DNA of 64,000 nt, from the NCBI GenBank assembly GCA_030762935.1, contig CM060884.1:71513196-71577195 (forward strand). The letters run 5' to 3'. The translations under genes were made by a program, and so were the position numbers. Under the pieces are notes generated by a model. The model was not told the DNA's origin. It saw only the letters and a list, made by a program, of their open reading frames with translations, and made no database searches. Source of the stretch: Hymenopus coronatus (taxonomy: Eukaryota; Arthropoda; Insecta; Mantodea; Hymenopodidae). Shown piece after piece: positions 44,777 to 56,192 of the stretch (the stretch's first letter is position 1; every line of letters starts with the position of its first letter).

Positions 44777-45411
44777 TTTTCCCATGCAAAGGGTAATTTG
44801 GGGTGTGAAAATTTCTTGAACTTTTTCCTGGGTATGTAAAACATAGTAGAGAGAGTCATCCCTGGTAAAGAACATAAAGAGAATTGAAGTTTTGCAGCTC
44901 TGGTATTTCTAAATCGTTTTGGAGGGGGGGGGAGAAGACCTCCCTTTGCGACATTATTTAAAGCTGCAGTTTTTTGAGTATATTATGCGATACCAGAGGG
45001 CTAGTAGCTCCTACAAGATTAAAAAGCAAAGGGGACCATTCCGTTTCATTAATTATTAACAGAAATGGAATGCGTTTGGAAATTGTTACCGCTTTTTTTA
45101 AACCACATTTTTATTCCTTGTGTTCTTGCTCCCTCTCATCTTCTTTTCTTATTTCCTTTTTTCAGGGCACAAATACATTTTCGTTAACTTGTGACTTCGC
45201 TTTATTTGCTGACTTTGAGTTAGATGTTCCCGGCGGACCCTAATGGGGTAGTTATTTTAAGTATATAAAGCGGAAACTGCGTGTCTGTCCTTCATTTTTT
45301 GCTTTATTTTTGTATGAAAGCTTTAAGAGCCCACTACCACACTAATAGCATCCTTAACAAAATTCTGATTATTACAGAACCGACAAGTCGTTATTTAACG
45401 ACAACACTATA
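44777..45411. other. unassigned sequence before the ACC array
   Basis: A short PHR piece, a G-run at about 44922-44931 and an 89-codon forward frame (44974-45243) without recognised motif. A TATAAAG motif occurs at about 45264, but with no gene to go with it. Confidence 0.4.
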
Positions 45412-45460
45412 ACCCACCATCACCACCACCACCACTACTACCACAACTAGCAACACTACT

Positions 45461-46174
45461 ATCACCACCACCAACACTACTACCACAACTAGCAACACTA
45501 CTATCACCACCACCAACACTACTACCACAACTAGCAACACTACTATCACCACCACCAACACTACTACCACAACTAGCAACACTACTATCACCACCACCAA
45601 CACTACTACCACAACTAGCAACACTACTATCACCACCACCAACACTACTACTACAACTAGCAACACTACTATCACCACCACCAACAATACTACTACAACT
45701 AGCAACACTACTATCTCCACCACCAACACTACTACCACAACTAGCAACACTACTATCACCACCACCAACACTACTACCACAACTAGCAACACTACTATCA
45801 CCACCACCAACACTACTACCACAACTAGCAACACTACTATCACCACCACCAACACTACTACCACAACTAGCAACACTACTATCACCACCACCAACACTAC
45901 TACCACAACTAGCAACACTACTATCACCACCACCAACACTACTACCACAACTAGCAACACTACTATCACCACCACCAACACTACTACCACAACTAGCAAC
46001 ACTACTATCACCACCACCAACACTACTACCACAACTAGCAACACTACTATCACCACCACCAACACTACTACTACAACTAGCAACACTACTATCACCACCA
46101 CCAACACTACTACCACAACTAGCAACACTACTATCACCACCACCAACACTACTACTACAACTAGCAACACTACT
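45461..46174 (+). repeat. homogeneous block: 17 units of exactly 42 bp
   Basis: The unit is 14 triplets: ATC ACC ACC ACC AAC, then ACT ACT ACC ACA ACT AGC, then AAC ACT ACT. It recurs every 42 bp without indel from 45461 to 46174, with only a few substitutions (for example ACC to ACT). The rest of the array is much less regular. Confidence 0.95.
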
Positions 46175-49100
46175 ATCACCACCACCACTACCACCAACAC
46201 TACCACAATAGCAACACTACTATCACCACCACCACTACCACCAACACTACTAGCAACACTACCACCACCACCACCACTACCACTACCCCTACTAGCAACA
46301 CTACTATCACCAACACTACTACCACTACTAGCAACACTACTATCACCACCACCACTACCACCAACACTACTACCACAACTAGCAACACTACTGCCACCAC
46401 CAACACTACCACCAACACTACCACCAACACTACTACCAACACTACTACCACTACTAGCAACACTACTATCACTACCACCACTACCACCAACACTACCACC
46501 ACTACTAGCAACACTACTATCACCAACACTACCCCCAATACTAGCAACACCACTACCACCAACACTACCACCACTACTAGCAACACTACTACCACCACCA
46601 CCACCACCAATACTGCCACCACTACTAACAACACTACTACCACCACCATCACCACCACTACAACCACTACTAGCAACACTACTACCACCACCACCACCAC
46701 CACCAACACTGCCACCACTACTAACAACACTACTACCACCACCATCACTACCACTACAACCACTACTAGCAACACTACTACCACCACCACCAGTACTAAC
46801 ACTACCACCAATACTACCACCACTACAGACAACACTACTACCACCACCACCACAAACATCACAACCCCCACTACCACCAACACTACCCCCACTACTAGCA
46901 ACACCACTACCACCAACACTACCACCACTACTAGCAACACTACTACCACCAACACTACCACCACTACTAGCAACACCACTACCACCAACACTACCACCAC
47001 TACTAGCAAAACTACTACCACCAACACTACCACCATTACTAGCAACACCACTACCACCAACACTACCACCACTACTAGCAACACCACTACCACCAACCAT
47101 ACCCCCACTACTAGCAACACCACTACCACCAACACTACCACCACTACTAGCAACACTACTACCACCAACACTACCACCACTACTAGCAACACTACCACCA
47201 CTACTAGCAACACTACTACCACCAACACTACCACCACTACCACCAACACTACCACCACTACTAGCAACACTTCTACCACCAACACTACCACCACTACTAG
47301 CAAAACTACTACCACCAACACTACTACCATTACTAGCAACACCACTACCACCAACACTACCCCCACTACTGGCAACACCACTACCACCAAACACTACCAC
47401 CACTACTAGCAACACTACTACCACCACCACCACCACTACCACCAACACTGCCACCACTACTAACAACACTACTACCACCACCACCATCACCACCACTACC
47501 ACCACTACTAGCAACACTACTACCACCACCACCAGTACTAACACTACCACCAATACTACCACCAATACTACCACCACTACAGACAACACTACTACCACCA
47601 CCACCACAACCATCACAACCCCCACTACAACCAACACTACCCCCACTACTAGCAACACCACTACCACCAACACTACCACCACTACTAGCAACACCACTAC
47701 CATCAACACTACCACCACTACTAGCAACACTACTACCACCAACACTACCACCACTATTAGCAACACCACTACCACCAACACTACCACCACTACTAGCAAA
47801 ACTACTACCACCAACACTACCACCATTACTAGCAATACTACTACCACCACCACTACCACCAACACTACCACCACTACTAGCAACACTACTACCACCACCA
47901 TCACTACCACCAACACTAACACCACTACTAGCAACACTACCACCACCACCAGTACTAACATTACCACCACTACCACCACTACTAGCAACACTACCACCAA
48001 CACTACCACCAACACTACCACCAACACTACCACCAACACTACCACCAACACTACCACCACTACTACCACCAACACTACCACCAACATTACCACCAACACT
48101 AACACCATTACTACCACCAACACTACCACCAACACTAACGCCAACACTAACGCCAACACTACCACCAACACTACCACCAACACTAACACCAACACTACCA
48201 CCAACACTACCACCAACACTACCACCAACACTAACACCACTACTAGCAACACTACTACCACCACCACCAGTACTAACATTACCACCACTACTACCACCAC
48301 TACTAGCAAGACTACCACCAACACTACCACCAACACTAACACCACTACTAGCAACACTACTACCGCCACCACCATCACCACCACCACTACCACCAACACT
48401 ACCACCACTTCTAGCAATACTACTGCCACCACTACCACCAACACCACCACCGCTACTAGCAATACTACTACCACCACTACCACCAACACTAACACCACTA
48501 CTAGCAACACTACTACCGCCACCACCATCACCACCACCACTACCACCAACACTACCACCACTACTAGCAATACTACTACCACCACTACCACCAACACTAC
48601 CACCGCTACTAGCAACACTACTACCACCACCATCACTACCACTACCACCAACACTACTACCACCACCAACACCACCACTACTAGCAACACTACTACCACC
48701 ACCACCAGTACTAACATTACCACCACTACTACCACCACTACTACCACCACCACTACCACCACTACTAGCAACACTACCACCAACACTACCACCAACACTA
48801 CCACCAACACTAACACCACTACTAGCAACACTACCACCAGCACTACCACCAACACTACCACCAACACTAACACCACTACTAGCAACACTACTAGCGCCAC
48901 CACCATCACCACCACCACTACCACCAACACTACCACCACTACTAGCAATACTACTACCACCACTACCACCACCATCACTACCACTACCACCAACACTACT
49001 ACCACCACCATCACCACCAGTACTAGAAACAGTACTGCCACCACCATCACCACCACTACTAGCAACACTACTACCACCACCATCACCACCACTACCACCA

Positions 49101-49481
49101 ACACTACTACCATCACCATCACCACCACTACTAGCAACACTACTACCACCATCACCACCACTACCACCAACACTACTACCACCACCACTACTAGCAACAC
49201 TACTACCACCACCATCACCACCACTACCACCAACACAACTACCACCACCATCACCACCACTACCACCAACACTACTACCATCACCATCACCACTACTAGC
49301 AACACTACTACCACCACCATCACCACCACTACTAGAAACACTACTACCACCACCACCAGTACTAAGATTACCACCACTACTACCACCACTACTAGCAACA
49401 CTACTACCAACACTACCACCACCACTACCACCACTACTAGCAACACTACCACCAACACTACCACCAACACTATCACCAACA

Positions 49482-49816
49482 CTACCCCACTACTACCACC
49501 ACCACTACTAGCAACACTACTACCACTTCTACCACCACCACTACCACCAACACTACTACCACCACCATCACCACCACTACCACCAACACTACTACCACCA
49601 CCATCACCACCACCACTACCACCAACACTACTCCACTACCACCACCACCATCACCACTACCACCCACCACACAACTACTACCACCACCACCACCAACACT
49701 ACTACCACCACCATCACCACCACTACCACCAACACTACTACCACCACCATCACCACCACCACTACCACCAACACTACTCCACTACCACCACCACCATCAC
49801 CACTACCACCCACCAC
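49482..49816 (+). repeat. 146-bp tandem duplication inside the ACC array
   Basis: The segment that includes CACTACCACCCACCACACAA occurs twice, offset by 146 bp (near 49655 and 49801). Because 146 is not a multiple of 3, the duplication shifts the triplet phase. Confidence 0.8.
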
Positions 49817-50184
49817 ACAACTACTACCACCACCACCACCAACACTACTACCACCACCAGAACCAGCACCACTGCCACCACCACCACTACCAGCACCACT
49901 ACCACCACCACTACCACCAACACTGCTACCACTACCACCACTATCAATAGCACCACTATCACTACCACCACTAATACCACAACCACTACCACTAACACTA
50001 CTATCACTACCACTACTACCACTACCACTATCACCAACACTACTACCACTACCACCACCACTACTACTACCACTACCACTGCCACCAACACTACTACCAC
50101 TACTACCACCACCACCAGTACTCCTCCTGCGCCCCTCCTCCTCCAGCCCCTACTCATACTCTTATTACTACTCCTAACTGATAA

Positions 50185-50370
50185 CAGATGTATAATCCAC
50201 TTCCGACGGCCTGGGTTCGATCCCGAGCGACCATGTATGACATTTATGATGCAGAAAACGACGATGGGGTGGGTTTTCTCAGGATTCTCCGGCTTCCCCG
50301 CCATCAAATTCCACCAATGCTCCATCTCCTCCCCGTAGTAGTAAATACCGGTGTAAAACAGTATCCAAAA
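50185..50370 (+). mobile_element. tRNA-derived SINE-C, fragment
   Basis: CCTGGGTTCGATCCCGAGCG supplies a box B-like motif. It is followed by GGGTTTTCTCAGGATTCTCC and CCGCCATCAAATTCCACC, a body type seen in arthropod tRNA-SINEs. The first part of the tRNA-like head (box A) is not recognisable, as the ACC array ends just upstream. Confidence 0.6.
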
Positions 50371-50619
50371 TAAAATAATACACGAAGCACGTATGCTTGC
50401 TCTAGATTAAAATCAAGCGAGCTGGTGACGTCTAATCTAGCGGTTTGACATGGTTCCGAGTTTTCTCACACCTATTCTTAATACGGTTCTAATTTAATGC
50501 TATTATGCTGCTTTTGAAGCAAAATTTTGCTTTTCTGTTTTAGTATTTTAGTAACGTAATACTAAGGTCGGCTGATAAGTCCCGGGCCTCTCAATGAATA
50601 CAGCATTTCATTTTTTTTG

Positions 50620-51058
50620 CTTATTTCTCAACATAATCTCCAGAAAGGCTAATGCATTTGTCATGCCGGAGTTCTAATTTAATTAAACCTTCGCACATTT
50701 TCCCCAGAGCAATGTCGTGATGAACCAAGATTTTTTTATTGGCAAATGAGGTCTTCTTATTTTCACCTCATCACTCAAACGTTGCAGTAAGCTTGTATAG
50801 TAGTCACCAGTGATACTTTTACAATAAAAATAATTCCCTGTGCATCCCAGAAAACCCTCACCATAACCTTGATAGCTGACAAAATTGACTTTGCCCTATT
50901 TGGAGTTGCTTCATCTGGCGCAATCCATTGTTTTAACTGTGAGCTTCTGAAGTGTAGTGATGTACCCAAGTATCATCCATGGTAATAAGCCGTCTCAAAA
51001 CTTCACTGCGCCACATTCTTAACAGTAACAGTTTTTCTTTGCAACTTTTGATCAGGTG
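50620..51058 (-). pseudogene. mariner transposase catalytic region, decayed
   Basis: Continues the element above in other frames: LLPWMILGYITTLQKL, where the first catalytic Asp motif (TMDDTW-type) has been frame-disrupted, then TMDCARRSNSK, VKVSYQGYGEGFLGCTG-like pieces and YYTSLLQRLSDEVKIRRPHL. The region around the second Asp is altered (KKSWFITTLLW) and the third is not recognisable, with a deletion. It has no activity. Confidence 0.75.
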
Positions 51059-51430
51059 TCAACAGACGCGGCACCCATCTTGCACAGACCTTGTGAAAGT
51101 CCAAACCATTACATAAAATAATACCTGCACGTTCTTTGGTGTGTTTACAGCCTCTACTACCTCAAACAACTTCAATGTGCGGTCTTCCAGTACAAAACGA
51201 TAGATTTTTTCAATGATCTCTGGAGTTGTCACTTCTACAGGGCGTCCAGAGCGAGGCTCACCACTAGTGCCCGTACGTCCCATTTTAAACTCTACAACCC
51301 ACATTTTAACCATTGAATATGAAGGGGCAGAGTCTTTCAATGTACTGTCCATTTCCTCCTTGATTTCTTTAGGCGTTAAGTCTTTCAAATGGAAGTATTT
51401 AATCACTGCTCGTTTTTCCAAATCCTCCAT
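51059..51430 (-). pseudogene. mariner transposase N-terminal part, DNA-binding region
   Basis: The ATG at 51430 lies about 180 bp inside the terminal repeat, as expected. The frame reads MEDLEKRAVIKYFHLKDLTP, KEIKEEMDSTLKDSAPSYSM, FKMGRTGTSGEPRSGRPVEV and TTPEIIEKIYRFVLEDRTLK. The order is HTH-1, the linker with GRPVE, then HTH-2. About 100 codons are intact; the sequence then loses the frame after VVEAVNTPKN. The domain would bind the terminal repeats. This is the best-preserved transposase piece in the window, but it is separated from its damaged catalytic region. Confidence 0.85.
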
Positions 51431-51762
51431 TTTCGTGAAAACTCTAAAGATGTCTTATTTAAAATGCTGTCATTCGAAAATTAAACAAGTTATTGACCTG
51501 TAACTATGGATACAAGGTAATGCAGAGTTAAATTATACGATGCTACCGTCTAACTGGCCTAGAGGCGCCATATCTGTGTGAGGCCCGGGACTTATCAGCC
51601 GACCCTGGTATCTTTACGTTGTTTTGCCAGCATTTCTGTTTTAGGAGGTTCTTCATTTAGATACCTTATCAGTTGGCTGTGTACTGTACACGTTTCTATT
51701 AAATTAAATGCGAAAGTAAATTCTAAACAGAGAGAAGAAACGTACATGAAATTAAGGTGGAA

Positions 51763-51904
51763 AAATCCTCTTTGCTAATGACACGCCTTTGTCCGTGCTA
51801 TGTGTATACGCTTAATTAATCACGGGCTTCTTTTCTAAATGTAAGCAAGCACACGTTTGTTATTTCTCGAGCCAGCAATTTAGCTCCCTCACCTCGTGTA
51901 ACAC
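51763..51904 (+). repeat. direct repeat flanking a nested PHR pair, left copy
   Basis: AATCCTCTTTGCTAATGACAC through TATTTCTCGAGCCAGCAATT to CCTCACCTCGTGTAACAC; repeated at 53493-53626 with small gaps. Confidence 0.85.
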
Positions 51905-51908
51905 AAAA

Positions 51909-52621
51909 TCTGACGTCTTCCATTCACACGACTTTCTCAACATTTCTGCAACAAATTATTGTTAAAAACTTATTCTTCTATTTACTTCATGCTAATCGAG
52001 AAAAAATTAGCAGAAATAGTCTTATCGCTTGCTTCCTTGTAAGTAGTAGTGAAATAAGGGATTACAATAGGTTAAAGTGATAGTCAAAAGCTGGTTGCTA
52101 TGTGACAGGAGTTGACAAATTCCTGTATGAGAATAGTATAAGTTTTTTTAAAGCTGAAACCAGAAACAAGGATTATCTTAAAAACGACCAACCCCACGAA
52201 AAAAAATGTATATAACATAAATTCTGGTTTTAGATTGCTCTACATTTTTTGTGTCGTAAGTTTTTGTCTTTCTCTTACAGTTTAGTAGTTATGCAAGATT
52301 CCGTAAAGCTCATCCAAAATAAAACAGTCTTCAGAGGCTATTCCCAGAAAATTCAGATATACATTTTTTTTGTCAGGTAAATATCTTTTATACCATATTT
52401 TAATCAAAATCATTAGAGCCATTTTTAAAAAGATGAAAATTTTTGGAAAAACGTCTATGTAGGTAAAGGGTAGTTGGGCGTGGGGGATTTTCTTGAAAAT
52501 CTTCGTGTCGCATGCTTGGAAGACACCAAACCTAAATACCAAGTTTGGTATTTAACGGACTTTTGCTTTCTGACCTATGCTGCCCAAAGACACACACACG
52601 GACATTTTTCTAAAAATACTT
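51909..52621 (+). mobile_element. PHR element, plus copy interrupted at its internal T-tract
   Basis: TCTGACGTCTTCCATTC head through the internal palindrome and GGACATTTTTCTAAAAATAC. Its 3' continuation is at 53392-53492. Confidence 0.85.
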
Positions 52622-53391
52622 TTTACTTTCTCTATACGTACTATGTACATAGTGTATAGAGAAGGTATTGTATTGCACCCAAAATTGGATAACGAGATTT
52701 CATCAGAAATATTTGTTTTGAGACCCCATGAATATACAAAAAAAAGCATTTTCAGAAAAATGTCCGTGTGTGTCTGTGTATATGTATGTGTGTGTGTGTC
52801 TGAAAGCAGCATAGCTCAAAAACCAAAAGGCTGTTAAAAACGGAACTTAGTATTTAAGTTTGGTATCTACCAAAGATGCGACGCGAGGATTTTCAAGAAA
52901 ATCCCCCACCGCAAACTTCTCTTTACATGGAAAAAATTTCGGGAATTTCCATTTATCTTAAAAATGGCTCTAAGGATTTTGATTAAAATCTCTTATATTT
53001 AAGTTATTTAATTGGCAAATAAAATGTGTATTATGACTTTTTCGGAATAGCCTCTGAAGCCTACTTTATTCTGGATACCTTTTACGGAATTTTGCGTAAC
53101 TACTAAACCGTAAGAAATAGACGAAAACTTAAAACACAAAAAACGTAGAGCACGTTGAAACACACAATTCATGTTATACACTTTTTTTGTGGAGTTCATC
53201 GTTTTTGAGATATTCTTTGTTTTTCGTTTCAGCTTTAAAAAGCATAGTTTTCTCGTACAGGAATTTCGCTTCTGCTAACAAGGAAGCAAGTAGTAAGACT
53301 ATTTCTGCTAATTGTTTATTGATTAGATGAAGTAAATAGAGTAATTATTTGCAGAGATGTAGAGAAAGTTATGTGAATGGAACATATAAGA
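52622..53391 (-). mobile_element. PHR element, minus copy nested inside a plus copy
   Basis: Complete palindrome end at 52625-52662 and 5' end GGAACATATAAGA. Lacks about 100 bp in the middle-left (the CATACAGGAATTT region joins directly to CGCTTCTGCTAACAAGG). Confidence 0.85.
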
Positions 53392-53492
53392 CTTTTTGGG
53401 AGTGTATTTCTGGTGAAATCATGGTATCGAGTTTTTGGTGCAATACGATACCCTCTCTATACACTATGCACATAGTACGTGTAGAGAAAGTA
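53392..53492 (+). mobile_element. PHR element, 3' remainder of the interrupted plus copy
   Basis: TTTTTGGGAGTGTATTTCTGG through the palindrome CTATGCACATAGTACGTGTAG to GAGAAAGTAAAAA. Confidence 0.85.
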
Positions 53493-53626
53493 AAAATCCT
53501 CTTTGCTAATGACACTGCTCGCCTTGGTCCGTGCTATGTGTGCACGGGCTTCTTTTCCAAATGTAAGCAAGCGCACGTTTGTTATTTCTCGAGCCAGCAA
53601 TTAGGCTGCCTCACCTCGTGTAGCAC
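53493..53626 (+). repeat. direct repeat flanking a nested PHR pair, right copy
   Basis: Right copy of the ~140-bp sequence at 51763-51904, beginning immediately after the PHR 3' end. The unassigned 53627-53807 follows. Confidence 0.85.
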
Positions 53627-53807
53627 ACCAGACCCGATTGTGCAAAGGTTAGCCCTGGAACATTGCCCCTCTTCCATCAAACTCTGTTTATTCGCCTCGA
53701 TAAATGGCATCATTAAATATTCCTTTCAAAAATATATGCTCGCCAACCTGTATAGTTAGCCAACGTGATAGCATCCTCGATGCTAACTTTCGTTCTCATT
53801 TTTGACA

Positions 53808-54486
53808 TTTTTACTCTCTCTACACGTACTATGTACATAGTGTAAGAGAAGATATTGTAATGCACCTAAAAATTCGATAAGAAAATCTCCCCACACCTAT
53901 CTACCCTTTACATGGAAAAATTTCCGAAATTTTTGTTTTTCTTAAAAATGTCTCTAACGATTTTGATTAAAATATCATATATTAAAAATATTTACCTGGC
54001 AAATAAAATGTATATCTTGAATTCCCTAGGAATAGCCTCTGAAGACTACTTTATTCTGGATGAATTTTACGGAATTTTGCATGGCTGCTAAACCAAAAGA
54101 CATGGGCAAAAACTAACCACACAAAAACTGCAGAGCACGTTAAAACACACAATTTATGTCATATATGCATTTTTCATGGAGTTTGTCGTTTTCGAGATAT
54201 TGCTTGTTTTTTGTTTCAGCTTTAAAAAAACTTAACTCTTCTCATACAGGAATTTAACTCCTGTCCTAGTAAACAAAGGATCTTCAGTGACATTTCGACC
54301 AGCTTTTGACTATCACTTTAACCTATGGTACTCCCTTATTTAGCTTCTACTTACAAGGAAGCAAGTAATAAGACTATTTCTGCTACTTTTTTCTTGATTA
54401 GAATGCGCTGAATAGAAGCACAAGTTGTTTTAACAATAATTTGTTGCAGATATGTAGATAAAGTCATGTGAATGGAACACATCAGA
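53808..54486 (-). mobile_element. PHR element, minus copy with a deletion near the palindrome end
   Basis: Palindrome end at 53815-53850; about 160 bp missing after AAAAATTCGATAAG; intact from CATGGAAAAATTTCCG to GGAACACATCAGA. A few bp of an opposite palindrome (CACTATATGCATAGTACATG) follow at 54491-54530. Confidence 0.85.
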
Positions 54487-54530
54487 TTTTTCTATACACT
54501 ATATGCATAGTACATGTAGAAAATTAAAAT

Positions 54531-55318
54531 GCAAGTTTTTAGTTTTCTCAATAAAACTTTTGGTCAAAATTTGCAAATCATCGTGTTAATAAATAGTTGA
54601 AGGTTCTGCGGGGGGGTTGAGGTTATAGCCATGCTTCTTTTGAGGGCAGTAAGTGAGTGAAATAGCAAATAACTTAGCTCGATGGGGCATGTCATTCTGC
54701 CACACGATCGTTGTATGAAAATTACAGGCACAAAAAAGAAAAGACAAATACTGTTTTAAGACTTTCGACTTCTCATACTTCTATTATAATAAATCAAAGA
54801 GCACTGTATGGACAAATTAAAATGCAGAATGCGCACGAACTTCGGTTGTTTTCATTTTTAACGCCGCGATGAATTTGTTGAAGTTATTAAATGAATAATG
54901 CATCAATTTGCAGAGAAAAGCTTCCTTTATGCAGATTCCAAAGTCATTCAACTCGCAGAAATTAATTCTTAAAAAGAAGGGGGCGCTGTACTGAAATGCT
55001 ATCCTTGTTCGTAATTACGAATTCGCGCCAGGTCAGGTGAAAGAATTGCTGACTTAATACAGCCGTTCTGGTATTAACCAGTCGCCACTAATTGCTCTAT
55101 GCTTTACTTCTTCTTCTTTTTAGTAATTTCTAACACCATTTGGGTAGCCGATTTTTATACAGGGACAAAATTAATGTTGGCAGGTTTTCCGTGGAACAGA
55201 TTAACGCAGTCTCTTTATGCGAGCAGTCGAAGCGTGTTTCAGACCCTGGCACACAGAGATTATTAAAATTGCTCTGCACTTCAAACTTGCATTACGTGGA
55301 TAAATAACTCTCCTGGCT
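54531..55318. other. unassigned sequence, no gene seen
   Basis: About 0.8 kb without recognised repeat or ORF of note. Confidence 0.45.
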
Positions 55319-55492
55319 TACTTTCTCAGGCCGTATGTATAATGTACATAGCAGATACAGAATGTGTTGTATTTTATACAAAAATTATAAACCAAGAATT
55401 TAACAGAAATATATTTTTGAGGTCCCCTGTGTCCGTAAAAAACATTTTTAGAAAAAGATCCGTGTGTGTCTGTGAACGCGATAACTCTTGTT
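55319..55492 (-). mobile_element. PHR element, diverged 3' end
   Basis: CTTACTTTCTCAGGCCGTATG, GTACATAGCAGATACAGAATG and GAGGTCCCCTGTGTCCG through GTGAACGCGATAACTC. It resembles the 3' units at 55930-56192 more than the common type. Confidence 0.75.
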
Positions 55493-55512
55493 TAGCACAT
55501 TCTATGTAAAGT

Positions 55513-55803
55513 CGCCCTCCATGGAGTAATGGTTATCCTGCTGACTTTATATACCCAAGGTCGCGGGTTCAAACCCGGCGAAGACGATGGATTTTTTCGG
55601 GCGTAAAAATCCTTAGCATGGCCTTCCTTCGGAAGGGAAGTAAAGTCGTGGGTCCCGTGTCGTAAATTTACGGCACGTGAAAGAACCTCAATCCTGATAG
55701 AGAGGCCTCTGAGCAAAATTAAGCGGTCTTTTACGCCCAATATAGAATGGGACGCTGAGAACCACAGCAGTTAAAGAGCGTCCATAAATAACACGCCATT
55801 TAC
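55513..55803 (+). mobile_element. tRNA-derived SINE-A, complete, plus strand
   Basis: CGCCCTCCATGGAGTAATGG head, box B CGCGGGTTCAAACCC, body CGTAAATTTACGGCACG, tail GAGCGTCCATAAATAACACG. No clear target-site duplication. Confidence 0.9.
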
Positions 55804-55805
55804 AT

Positions 55806-55927
55806 GTTTAGAGAAACACAGGACCAAAGGCTTTAATTCCCTTCCAAAGGAAGCCAAGCTAACGATTTTTACACCCGAAAAAATCCATCGTCCTCCGCCG
55901 GGTTTTAACCTGCAACCTTGGGTATTT
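55806..55927 (-). mobile_element. tRNA-derived SINE-A, head half, inverted
   Basis: Reverse strand: ATACCCAAGGTTGCAGGTTA, GGCGGAGGACGATGG, then CGGGTGTAAAAATCG and CCTTTGGAAGGGAATTAAAG. It abuts the plus copy, forming an inverted pair; the tail and the first part of the head are missing. Confidence 0.8.
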
Positions 55928-55929
55928 AT

Positions 55930-56192
55930 ATATTTACTTTCTCTAGCCCGTATGTATAATGTACATAGCAGATAGAGAATGTATTGTATTTCACCCAAAA
56001 ATTATAAACCAAGATTTTACCAGAAATGTATTTTTTGAGATCCCTTGAGTCCGTAAAAAGATTTATACTTTCTCTATCCGGTATGTACAGCGTACATAGC
56101 GGATAGGGAAGGTATTGTATTCCACCCAAAATTTTGATTCCGAGATTTCACCAGAAATATATATTTTTAGGTCCCTGAGGCTGTAAAAAGCA
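55930..56192 (-). repeat. two tandem PHR 3'-end units (~132 bp each)
   Basis: Units at 55930-56061 and 56062-56192 each begin ACTTTCTCTA plus a palindrome and end just before the A-tract block (CCGTAAAAAG, GCTGTAAAAAGC). A third, complete element starts at 56193, so three 3' ends stand in series. Confidence 0.85.

Larger units (their letters stand above)
45412..50135 (+). repeat. 4.7-kb trinucleotide-based satellite (ACC/ACT/AAC/AGC)
   Basis: Almost the entire plus strand is built of the triplets ACC, ACT, AAC, AGC and ATC. G is rare and found mainly in AGC. The plus frame would read Thr-rich protein with Asn and Ser. The minus frames read Val/Leu or Gly/Ser/Ala, and frames over 1,300 codons result simply from the triplet period. 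The plus frame is closed by a TAA just before the array and has no nearby ATG. Several internal segments are duplicated, for example about 46776-46885 and 47524-47645. I treat it as satellite and not as a gene. Confidence 0.9.
50562..51608 (-). mobile_element. mariner element with intact terminal repeats and TA flanks
   Basis: Ends CTAAGGTCGGCTGATAAGTC and GACTTATCAGCCGACCCTGG (51589-51608) are inverted repeats of about 28 bp flanked by TA at 50560-50561 and 51609-51610. At 1,047 bp it is some 250 bp shorter than full mariners and its coding region is broken. A second copy with the same end begins at 63861. Confidence 0.95.

Noticed and set aside
45258..45275. TATA-box-like TATATAAAG as a promoter
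   Set aside because: AT-rich background makes such motifs frequent, and no gene follows, only the satellite.
45391..49482. 1,363-codon minus-strand open frame (Val/Leu-rich, then Gly/Ser-rich)
   Set aside because: It is the reverse strand of a triplet-based satellite. The frame stays open because the repeat has a three-base period, and its composition switches with each phase-changing indel.
49774..50325. 183-codon minus frame linking SINE-C and the ACC array
   Set aside because: A chance fusion of a SINE reading and satellite reading.
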